A stretch of 32,155 nucleotides of DNA from NCBI GenBank assembly GCA_900770535.1, contig CAAHDV010000059.1, forward strand, positions 1-32,155. The letters run 5' to 3'. Origin of the DNA: Lachnospiraceae bacterium. GTDB taxonomy: Bacteria; Bacillota; Clostridia; Lachnospirales; Lachnospiraceae. Of this stretch, positions 8,480 to 14,734 are shown piece by piece. Made by a program: the position numbers and the translations under genes. The notes below the pieces were generated by a model that was not told the DNA's origin, did not search any database, and was given only the letters and a program-made list of their open reading frames with translations. The first letter of the stretch is position 1. Every line of letters begins with the position of its first letter.

Positions 8480-10600
8480 GTGAAAAGAACAGATGAAACA
8501 ACAGAGAATATGAAAAAATTAGAAAATCAGGAAAAACGTTCCGGTATCCATGGCGGCAGAATGGCCCTGGCGCGCATGGTGGCGGTATTCGGGATCACGT
8601 TTTTTACAGTACTGGGGTGCGCCGGGCTGGTAAACGCGAACCAGGAAAAAGAAGAAAAAATTCAGGCGGCCTTTACCGCGGAGTCCACCGTAGGCCGGGT
8701 GGAGTCACAGCTCAACAAATATCTGGCGGAGTCCAACCTGATGAAGCGTATGGTTGAGACCGGATATGAGCTGGATAACTGGCAGTTTTCTACCCTGTCC
8801 AGTCTGATGCAGGATCAAAACCACGTCATTGAGGCACATGAGCTGGCAAAGGATGGAATTGTGAACAAGATTTATCCGCTCGAGGGTAACGAGGAGGTCA
8901 TGGGCTTAAACATGCTGGAGCATCCGGAGCGCCGCAAGGAAGCGCGGCTTGCCATGGAATCCGGACAGTATACCATTGCCGGGCCGTTTGCACTGCAGCA
9001 GGGCGGCATGGGCGCACTTTTGTTTGATCCGATCTATGTGCCGGATGAGGGTGGGCAGCACCGGTTCTGGGGCTTTTCCATCCTCGTGATCAACTGGGAG
9101 AAGTTTCTCAATGAGATTGAACTGGAACGGCTGGAGGCGGCTTCCTACCATTACCAGATCTGGAAAAAGGATCTGGAGACCGGGGAGAAGATCGTCATTG
9201 CGCAGTGTACGACACCGGCGCAGGGGGATACTTACCAGGTTCCCTGTGCGGTGCCGAACGATACCTGGTATTTTGAGATCGTACCAAAATATGGATGGAT
9301 CACCAGAACTCAGAAAATCGCGGAGCTGATTTTGGCAGGGTGCATCGGTGTGCTGGTCACGGCGGCTTACTGGCAGTATGCACAGTGGCGCCGGAAAGAT
9401 ATCATCCATGCCATGGCGATGGAGGAGGCGGCAAAGCGGGCACAGGCGGCCAGCGAGGCCAAGAGCCGTTTTTTGTTTAATATGAGCCATGATATCCGTA
9501 CCCCGATGAATGCCATTATCGGTTTTTCGGATCTTCTGGAGAAGCATATGGATGAAAAGGAGCGGGTGGCAGAATACATTGGAAAAATCCGTGCCTCCAG
9601 TGAGATGCTGTTGTCCCTGATCAATAATGTGCTGGAGATGGCGCGGATTGAGAGCGGAAAGGCAGCGTTAAAGACAGAGGTTGGCAATTTGAAACGCCTG
9701 ACCGATACCATCCAGGCGGCCTTTGAACCGGCCGTGGCGCAGAAGGGACTGCAGTTTTCCTGCACGCTTCATGTGGAGCATGAGTATGTGCTCTGCGATA
9801 AGATCAAGCTGCGCGAGATCCTCATGAACATTGTGAGCAACGCCATCAAGTATACGCCGGAGGGCGGAAGCATCACCGTGGATATCACGGAGACGGAGGC
9901 AGAAAAACCGGATTACGCGTCTTACCGGATCATGGTTCAGGATACCGGCATTGGCATGAGTGAGGAGTATCTGCCGCATATTTTTGAGGAGTTTACCAGA
10001 GAGCGGACCAGCACGGAGAGCAAGGTGGTGGGCACCGGGCTGGGACTTCCCATTGTAAAGTCCCTGGTGGATTTGATGGGCGGCAATATTGTGGTGAAAA
10101 GCCGGGCTGGTGAGGGAACTACCATGCTGACGTATCTCTCGTTCCCCATTGCGACGGCAGCTCAGATTCAGAAGAATCTGGAGAATCAGAAAGAAATCAT
10201 GGCAGAGAATCTTCGTGGAAAGCGGATCCTTCTGGCAGAGGACAACGACCTGAATGCCGAGATTGCCATGACCATTCTGGAAGAATATGGCGTGAAGACA
10301 GAGCGGGCAGTGGATGGAGTCAAGTGTCTGGAACTGTTAAAAAAAGCGCCTGAGCATTATTATGACGCGGTTCTGATGGATATTCAGATGCCAAATATGG
10401 ACGGCTATGAAGCAACAAAGGCCATCCGCAGCCTGAAAAACAGTTACCGGAAGATTCCGGTCATTGCCATGACGGCCAACGCCTTTGAGGAGGACCGCAA
10501 GAAGGCGTTCGCGGCAGGAATGGACGGCCATATCGCAAAGCCGGTGGATATGCAGGTCCTGTTTACGACGCTGGAGCAGATCATTGGGGCCGGATATTAA
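8480..10600 (+). CDS. CHASE-domain hybrid sensor histidine kinase
   Basis: This 706-residue membrane sensor kinase has a fused receiver. A first transmembrane helix at about 27-50 and a second at about 278-300 bracket an extracytoplasmic CHASE-like sensor (NMLEHPERRKEA, IAGPFALQQGG). The kinase core has the H-box FLFNMSHDIRTPMNA with phospho-acceptor His337, an N-box (NIVSNAIKYTPEGG), a G1 box (DTGIGMS) and a G2 box (GTGLGLPIV). The receiver (about 580-700) has AEDND and phospho-acceptor Asp634 in LMDIQMP. There is no DNA-binding output and no HPt domain, so a separate phosphotransfer partner is expected. The start is uncertain: GTG at 8480, or ATG at 8510 (MKKLENQ). Neither has a strong ribosome site. 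It sits between mfd and spoVT, but a sporulation role is only inference. Confidence 0.93.
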   Translation: MKRTDETTENMKKLENQEKRSGIHGGRMALARMVAVFGITFFTVLGCAGLVNANQEKEEKIQAAFTAESTVGRVESQLNKYLAESNLMKRMVETGYELDNWQFSTLSSLMQDQNHVIEAHELAKDGIVNKIYPLEGNEEVMGLNMLEHPERRKEARLAMESGQYTIAGPFALQQGGMGALLFDPIYVPDEGGQHRFWGFSILVINWEKFLNEIELERLEAASYHYQIWKKDLETGEKIVIAQCTTPAQGDTYQVPCAVPNDTWYFEIVPKYGWITRTQKIAELILAGCIGVLVTAAYWQYAQWRRKDIIHAMAMEEAAKRAQAASEAKSRFLFNMSHDIRTPMNAIIGFSDLLEKHMDEKERVAEYIGKIRASSEMLLSLINNVLEMARIESGKAALKTEVGNLKRLTDTIQAAFEPAVAQKGLQFSCTLHVEHEYVLCDKIKLREILMNIVSNAIKYTPEGGSITVDITETEAEKPDYASYRIMVQDTGIGMSEEYLPHIFEEFTRERTSTESKVVGTGLGLPIVKSLVDLMGGNIVVKSRAGEGTTMLTYLSFPIATAAQIQKNLENQKEIMAENLRGKRILLAEDNDLNAEIAMTILEEYGVKTERAVDGVKCLELLKKAPEHYYDAVLMDIQMPNMDGYEATKAIRSLKNSYRKIPVIAMTANAFEEDRKKAFAAGMDGHIAKPVDMQVLFTTLEQIIGAGY

Positions 10601-10638
10601 TTTTAAATCGCGAAAATGGTTTCCGGCTCATGTCATAA

Positions 10639-10668
10639 TGTATAAATTTTGAAGTCTTCCGCATACTA
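10639..10668 (+). promoter_or_regulatory. Candidate sigma-G promoter for spoVT
   Basis: TGTATA (10639-10644), a 17-bp spacer and CATACTA (10662-10668). This resembles the forespore sigma-G consensus, roughly GNATR then CATNNTA, and Bacillus spoVT is sigma-G dependent. It ends 42 bp before the spoVT start. No convincing sigma-A pair was seen in the same gap. Confidence 0.5.
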
Positions 10669-10710
10669 TCCATAAGACACACGATATGGAAGTCATGCAG
10701 GAGGAGCATT

Positions 10711-11259
10711 ATGAAAGCTACAGGAATTGTGAGAAGGATCGATGATCTTGGGCGTGTCGTGATTCCGAAGGAGATACGAAGAACACTGAGGGTGCGTGAG
10801 GGAACTCCGCTGGAGATTTTTACGGACCGCGAGGGGGAAATCATTTTAAAAAAGTATTCCCCCATGGTGGAGCTGGCGGCGTTTGCCACGCAGTATGCGG
10901 AGGCCATGGCGCAGGCCACCGGAATGCTGGTTTGCATTACGGACCGGGACCAGGTGATTGCTGTTTCCGGCGGACCGAAGCGGGACATGCTGCAGAAGAT
11001 GATCAGCAAGCAGTTAGAGCAGGTCATTCATGACCGGGAAATCGTTGTGGCAGAAAAGGATGCCCGGGAGTTTATCACGGTGGCGGGAGAAGAGATGGAC
11101 GGTGTGACGGCAGAGGTCATTGCACCGATCATCTGCGAAGGAGATCCCATTGGGGCGGTGGCGCTTTTAAGCCGTGACCCGAAGGCTAAGCCGGGTGAGG
11201 CAGAGGTAAAGCTGGTTTCCACCGCGGCCGGATTCTTAGGGCGCCAGATGGAAGGATAA
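10711..11259 (+). CDS. spoVT: Stage V sporulation protein T, AbrB-family regulator
   Basis: This 182-residue forespore transcription regulator has the typical SpoVT layout. Residues 1-50 form the AbrB swapped-hairpin DNA-binding domain (GIVRRIDDLGRVVIPKEIRR). Residues from about 55 to 180 form a GAF-like domain that in Bacillus is thought to sense a ligand during spore maturation. AGGAGG at 10699-10704 lies 6 bp before the ATG. In B. subtilis SpoVT tunes sigma-G-dependent genes and affects spore coat and germination. The gene follows pth and mfd as in many Firmicutes, but here a hybrid kinase lies between. It ends in its own hairpin terminator. Confidence 0.96.
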   Translation: MKATGIVRRIDDLGRVVIPKEIRRTLRVREGTPLEIFTDREGEIILKKYSPMVELAAFATQYAEAMAQATGMLVCITDRDQVIAVSGGPKRDMLQKMISKQLEQVIHDREIVVAEKDAREFITVAGEEMDGVTAEVIAPIICEGDPIGAVALLSRDPKAKPGEAEVKLVSTAAGFLGRQMEG

Positions 11260-11263
11260 AAGA

Positions 11264-11315
11264 AAACGGAGTGTCATCAAATGGATCCGGGAATTCATTT
11301 GGCGGCACTCCGTTT
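11264..11315 (+). terminator. Terminator hairpin after spoVT
   Basis: Outer arms aaacggagtg (11264-11273) and cactccgttt (11306-11315) pair perfectly, with a second inner pairing of caaatg with catttg. The right arm ends in TTT. The next promoter's -35 box overlaps its last bases. Confidence 0.8.
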
Positions 11316-11342
11316 GTATTCTGAGAAAACCTATGCTATACT
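11314..11342 (+). promoter_or_regulatory. Extended -10 promoter for the small unknown gene
   Basis: TTGTAT (11314-11319), a 17-bp spacer and TATACT (11337-11342), preceded by TGC as an extended -10. The -10 lies inside a perfect 7-bp inverted repeat, ATGCTAT-actgg-ATAGCAT (11333-11351), which could be an operator or a 5' hairpin of the transcript. Confidence 0.55.
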
Positions 11343-11378
11343 GGATAGCATAAAACCAGGTAAAACGGAGGATGAGTT

Positions 11379-11729
11379 ATGCAGAATCAGAAAACAGCAG
11401 GACAGGCAGAGGACTGGGAACTGTCGGAAGAGTATTATAAAGAAGATACAGGGAAAAAAGAACTGCGTCTGGAAGATTTTCTGGAGGAGGAAATGGCTGG
11501 GGAGGGTCAGGATGGCCTGACGGCCGGAAGCAGCCTTACGGAGCAGCTGGAAGCGGTGGCTGCGCAGGTAAAACAGATCCGGGAACTTTCCGGAAGCGGA
11601 CACCCGGCAGACCAGATTGCCTCCATGCTGGGGATGGACGGGCAGCAGGTGCGGGACATTCTGGTGTGTATCCAGTCCTTCCCGGAAGATGACCCGCTGG
11701 CCGTAGCCCGCCTGATCCTGCTGGGCTAG
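11379..11729 (+). CDS. Small acidic protein of unknown function
   Basis: The protein has 116 residues and belongs to no family I recognise. A GGAGG site at about 11366-11370 precedes the ATG at 11379, and a good promoter lies upstream, so the gene looks real. The first half is acidic and probably disordered (many Glu, Asp and Gln). The second half looks helical: a segment LTEQLEAVAAQVKQIREL, then ADQIASMLGMDGQQVRDIL, which has the spacing of a helix-turn-helix. There is no signal peptide or membrane segment. A 14-bp perfect palindrome overlaps the stop codon. The position next to spoVT is the only context; no function is assigned. Confidence 0.75.
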   Translation: MQNQKTAGQAEDWELSEEYYKEDTGKKELRLEDFLEEEMAGEGQDGLTAGSSLTEQLEAVAAQVKQIRELSGSGHPADQIASMLGMDGQQVRDILVCIQSFPEDDPLAVARLILLG

Positions 11730-11759
11730 TATAATCCACAATATCGTGGATTATACTAG
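11726..11759. promoter_or_regulatory. Perfect 14-bp inverted repeat overlapping a stop codon
   Basis: ctagtataatccac (11726-11739) and gtggattatactag (11746-11759) are perfect complements around aatatc. The left arm contains the TAG stop of the small unknown gene. No T tract follows, so it is either an unusual terminator, an operator, or an RNA stability hairpin. Each arm also holds a TATAAT/ATTATA string. Confidence 0.6.
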
Positions 11760-11847
11760 GCGGTTTCTGAACGGAGGATACCGTGAGAAATCTGTGAAAA
11801 ATCTTTACATTTTTCGAAATTTGCTGTTCAAACCCGCGGCTTTCGTA

Positions 11848-11853
11848 TATAAT
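11848..11853 (+). promoter_or_regulatory. -10 box upstream of the lipoprotein gene
   Basis: A perfect TATAAT lies 35 bp before the lipoprotein start. The best -35 at 17-bp spacing is TGTTCA (11825-11830), which is weak, so an activator may be needed. Confidence 0.4.
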
Positions 11854-11888
11854 GATACCTGCTTTATGTTTTACAGGAGGAAACAATC

Positions 11889-12407
11889 ATGATGAAAATG
11901 GGAAAAAAAGCACTGCTTGTGGCTTGTGGCTGCATGCTGCTTTTAAGTGGATGTACCAAGAGCAACATCGTTCAGCCGGATGCCAGCCAGGCGGAAGAGC
12001 CGGATTTCAACGTCTATAACAACATTGAGCTGGATATGGACCAGTTCCACGATGAGGTGAATGAGATCTGTCTGGACGAGAACGATTACCCGATGGCAGA
12101 TTCCCTCGACTTTACCATCGATGAGGATAAAGCCCTGATCGACGTTACCATTGTGGTAAAGGACGGCACCAGTGGAAAGGACGCTGCGGAGTATGCCGAT
12201 GCGGTTCTTAAGAGCATCAACGACGAGGCAGCTGTTCAGGATTACAGTTACGGAGAGTCCGGTGAGGATACCTTTGGCGGCTTCTTCCAGGACCGCGAGA
12301 CGCACTTAAAGATTTATGAAAAGAGTGCCTATGAGTCTGACGGAAAGCCAATGTACGAGACCGATATTCCGGCAGATACCTACATGACATTTGATATTGA
12401 GAAGTAA
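11889..12407 (+). CDS. Small lipoprotein of unknown function
   Basis: This 172-residue protein begins with basic residues (MMKMGKKA), a hydrophobic stretch and the lipobox LLSGC, so it should be lipidated on that Cys and held on the outer face of the membrane. The mature part is strongly acidic (FNVYNNIELDMDQF, ICLDENDYPMADS) with a predicted alpha/beta region, and matches no family I know. AGGAGG at 11875-11880 gives a clear start. It has its own promoter and ends in a bidirectional terminator shared with the convergent gene downstream. Function unknown. Confidence 0.85.
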   Translation: MMKMGKKALLVACGCMLLLSGCTKSNIVQPDASQAEEPDFNVYNNIELDMDQFHDEVNEICLDENDYPMADSLDFTIDEDKALIDVTIVVKDGTSGKDAAEYADAVLKSINDEAAVQDYSYGESGEDTFGGFFQDRETHLKIYEKSAYESDGKPMYETDIPADTYMTFDIEK

Positions 12408-12420
12408 AATATCAGAATGA

Positions 12421-12472
12421 AAAAAGAAAACAGCGGATGTGCCATAGGCGGCACGTCCGCTGTTTTCTTTTT
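12421..12472. terminator. Bidirectional terminator between convergent genes
   Basis: 23-base arms (12421-12443 and 12450-12472) pair with a single G-U position. The arms begin in A-rich and end in T-rich runs, so the hairpin works on both strands: for the lipoprotein gene (plus) and the cell-wall-repeat gene (minus). Confidence 0.92.
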
Positions 12473-12483
12473 AAGCGTTTCCC

Positions 12484-12807
12484 TTAACGCATCTTATCCA
12501 TCTGTCCGTCTTCACCAACGTGATAGTTATCGACCCAGGTGTCGGTAACCATCTGTCCGTCTTCTCCGAAGAAATACCAGTCGCCCTTGTAGCGCAGCCA
12601 GTAGGAGGTTTTACGGTTGCCCTTATCGTCAAGATAGTAGGTGCCGTCCTTCAGTTCCAGGAGTCCGGTGGCTTTGGTGCCGTCGTCCTTGATATATTGA
12701 TATTGATCTTCTGCGGTTTTGTGCCACTCACCTGCCATAGCAGGGAATGCGCTCATCAGAAAACACAGGATGGTTAAGATGAGGGTGAGTCCTGTTTTTT
12801 TCTTCAT
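12484..12807 (-). CDS. Small secreted protein with cell-wall-binding repeats
   Basis: This 107-residue protein has a signal peptide (MKKKTGLTLILTILC, cleavage likely after AMA) and then only glycine/aromatic repeats of the CW_binding_1 (choline-binding) type: GLLELKDGTYYLDDKGNRK, WYFFGEDGQMVTDTWVD and a final VGEDGQM. There is no catalytic domain, so it is probably a bare wall-binding protein. An ATG at 12816 is also in frame, but the AAAGGA site ends at that codon and is properly spaced only for the ATG at 12807. The sigma-A promoter upstream is near-consensus. Its neighbour on the same strand has the same repeats and may be a paralogue. Confidence 0.88.
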   Translation of the reverse strand: MKKKTGLTLILTILCFLMSAFPAMAGEWHKTAEDQYQYIKDDGTKATGLLELKDGTYYLDDKGNRKTSYWLRYKGDWYFFGEDGQMVTDTWVDNYHVGEDGQMDKMR

Positions 12808-12837
12808 AGTGATCATCCTTTCTCTCTCTGCAGATTC

Positions 12838-12866
12838 ATTATAACAGCCAGAGTATGGACTGACAA
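12838..12866 (-). promoter_or_regulatory. Strong sigma-A promoter for the small wall-repeat protein
   Basis: On the minus strand: TTGTCA (12866-12861), a 17-bp spacer and a perfect TATAAT (12843-12838). This is among the best sigma-A matches in the window. Confidence 0.75.
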
Positions 12867-12960
12867 GGGGGCGGGGCCGTATTGTAAGGAAATCGGTGAA
12901 ATCGTAAGAAAAATGTTATGAAAGACGGTTTCCGGCAAAAAACGGGAAGAGAAAAGGAAA

Positions 12961-12998
12961 ACCAGGGCCGTATCCGAAAAAACGGGAATGGCCCTGGT
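12961..12998 (-). terminator. Terminator of the large wall-repeat gene
   Basis: accagggcc (12961-12969) pairs perfectly with ggccctggt (12990-12998). Read on the minus strand the hairpin follows the stop of the 13027 gene and is followed by TTTTCCTTTTC. Confidence 0.75.
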
Positions 12999-13026
12999 AT
13001 CATTTTGAACGGATGAAATTGTGTGT

Positions 13027-14484
13027 TTACTCCTGAATGATTCCGTTTACATCAACGGTCCAGGTTTTATCGTTGGAGTCTTTTACATCCTTGAATCCAT
13101 TTCCAAGCTCCGGTTTTGCCGCGGATTTGGAAGAGGAGGATGCTTTTTGAATGGCGCCGTTGGTTCCCACCAGGTAGGATACGCCGTCTAACTGTGCCGG
13201 TGCGTAGCGCAGGTCGCGGTCTGCGTCCAGGCGCAGTCCCTGTGTGTAGACATTGTTGTCGCGCACGCCGTGGAAGCCGCGGCCCTTGTTGCCGCCGTCG
13301 GTGTAGAAGAACCAGGTCTGGTTCTCACCAAGATCCTCATCGTAGATGGTCTGTTTTCCGGTCTTCATAATGCCGTCGTCGCCAAAGTAGTAGTTTGCGG
13401 TCTGTCCGTCTTCGGTAATGACGCTCTGGAGACCGGTCTGCAGCTCGCCGCGCTCGTTGAAGCCGAAGCGCTTGCCGTCTACGGTAAATACCTGTACGCC
13501 GTTTGCCGCGTAGTACGGGCGGCCATTTTTAATATAGAAGATAAAGGTTTCGCCGTCTTCACTGATCTCCGGCGCGCCTTCCATCTGGTACCAGCCATTT
13601 CCGCGTTTGCCGTCCTCTTCGTAGAACTGATAGGAGGCGATAGCCGGAGAAGTCTGGGTCGCTGCGGCACCGGAATTGTTTTCGTTGGAAGCAGCGTCAG
13701 CGTTGGAGGCAGTTGCATTCTCAGCGTCTGCGCCGGTTTCGGCATCTGTCAGGACAGTATCATTCTGATTGCCACCGGCCTGAGTCTGGGCGGTTTCCGG
13801 CAGGCGGAACCATCCGGTCTGCAGGATGCCGTTCTGGAAGGTGTAGTAGGAGCCGTCAATCTTACGGTCAATCTGGTTTACAACCATGCGGCCGCTTTTG
13901 TCAAAGAAATGCCATACGCTGTCCTGGTCCAGCTCCTCATCCTCATTCTCCAGCTCGATCCAGCCGGTCTTCATAATGCCGTCACCCTCTTCGCCCAGAT
14001 AATAGGTGGCGCCGTCTAACTCCAGCATGCCGGTCTGCATGTGGCCTTCTTCATTAAAATAGTAGTTCTTTCCGTCAATCTCCTGCCATTTGGAGACAAC
14101 GCTTTTTCCGTCTTTTCCGTAGTAGTACCAGTAAGTATCCGGAGCCTCGGAATCCCACTCGTCCTCATTGGCTTCGCTGACCCACTGGTTCATGACACGG
14201 CGGCCTTCCTCGTTTACATAATACTCATCAATCATGTAGGAACGGGAAATGTAGCCGTCTTCGTTTAAGTAATACCACTCACCATCTTTCTTTTTCCAGG
14301 AATCGGTCAGGTAGTAGCCTTCGCTGTCTTTGTAGCGGAGCTCGCCGTCCTCATTCACCCAGCCGGCGGTTGCCGCCAGTACGGTGGATACGCTTCCCGG
14401 GATGGAAAGGGCAAGTGCAGGGGTTGCCGCTGACATTGCTGCCGCGGTGGATAATACAGCCAGTAATTTGTAATGTTTGTTCAT
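13027..14484 (-). CDS. Secreted protein with multiple choline-binding-type wall repeats
   Basis: The protein has 485 residues from the ATG at 14484. MNKHYKLLAVLSTAAAM begins a signal peptide and an AAGG-type site lies upstream. The frame is open further up to 14754, but that region holds the promoter and is not protein-like. The mature protein is mainly CW_binding_1-type repeats: WYYLNEDGYI, NYYFNEEGHMQTG, TYYLGEEGDGIMKTGW, WHFFDKSGRMV, NYYFGDDGIMKTG and others. An Ala/Asn/Thr-rich linker at about 240-290 divides two repeat blocks. No hydrolase, transglutaminase or other enzymatic domain is visible. Such proteins bind choline or other wall or glycan ligands; the ligand here cannot be stated. 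It is divergent from the glycan genes. Confidence 0.88.
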   Translation of the reverse strand: MNKHYKLLAVLSTAAAMSAATPALALSIPGSVSTVLAATAGWVNEDGELRYKDSEGYYLTDSWKKKDGEWYYLNEDGYISRSYMIDEYYVNEEGRRVMNQWVSEANEDEWDSEAPDTYWYYYGKDGKSVVSKWQEIDGKNYYFNEEGHMQTGMLELDGATYYLGEEGDGIMKTGWIELENEDEELDQDSVWHFFDKSGRMVVNQIDRKIDGSYYTFQNGILQTGWFRLPETAQTQAGGNQNDTVLTDAETGADAENATASNADAASNENNSGAAATQTSPAIASYQFYEEDGKRGNGWYQMEGAPEISEDGETFIFYIKNGRPYYAANGVQVFTVDGKRFGFNERGELQTGLQSVITEDGQTANYYFGDDGIMKTGKQTIYDEDLGENQTWFFYTDGGNKGRGFHGVRDNNVYTQGLRLDADRDLRYAPAQLDGVSYLVGTNGAIQKASSSSKSAAKPELGNGFKDVKDSNDKTWTVDVNGIIQE

Positions 14485-14551
14485 AACGTTTGATTTCTCC
14501 TTTTTGCTTGTGGAAAGTTGGCCGAAAATCCGCAGTTGCATTACGGTGCCG

Positions 14552-14580
14552 ATTATAGCGGATTTGATTCGTCTTGAAAA
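14552..14580 (-). promoter_or_regulatory. Sigma-A promoter for the large wall-repeat gene
   Basis: On the minus strand: TTTTCA (14580-14575), a 17-bp spacer and a perfect TATAAT (14557-14552), 68 bp upstream of the start codon. This placement argues against the longer reading frame reaching 14754. Confidence 0.55.
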
Positions 14581-14649
14581 GTGAAGGTTACTGGAAATGG
14601 TGGCACGGTCTGCCAGCCGGAAATTCCGGGTGCAGGATGTCTGATAGTA

Positions 14650-14658
14650 TGGTATACT
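14650..14658 (+). promoter_or_regulatory. Extended -10 promoter for the glycan genes
   Basis: TGG followed by TATACT (14653-14658) forms an extended -10, 77 bp before the TPP-enzyme start. No clear -35 at 17 bp. It is the only promoter candidate seen for the tightly spaced block that starts at 14735. Confidence 0.45.
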
Positions 14659-14734
14659 AATAGCATTGAAAGAAAAGAAAGCGGCGAAAGCACCGCATGA
14701 GATCCATACAAAACACAACAGGAGGAGATTCCCA

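Noticed and set aside
11281..11520. 79-residue plus-strand frame starting in the spoVT terminator
   Set aside because: It starts inside a hairpin, lacks a ribosome site and overlaps the better-supported gene at 11379 in another frame.
13270..14019. 249-residue frame on the plus strand
   Set aside because: It is exactly antisense to the wall-repeat protein; the open frame follows from that gene's skewed, repetitive codons.
14666..14734. N-terminal extension of the TPP enzyme
   Set aside because: It holds the AGGAGG ribosome site for the ATG at 14735 and is not similar to the family's N-terminus.
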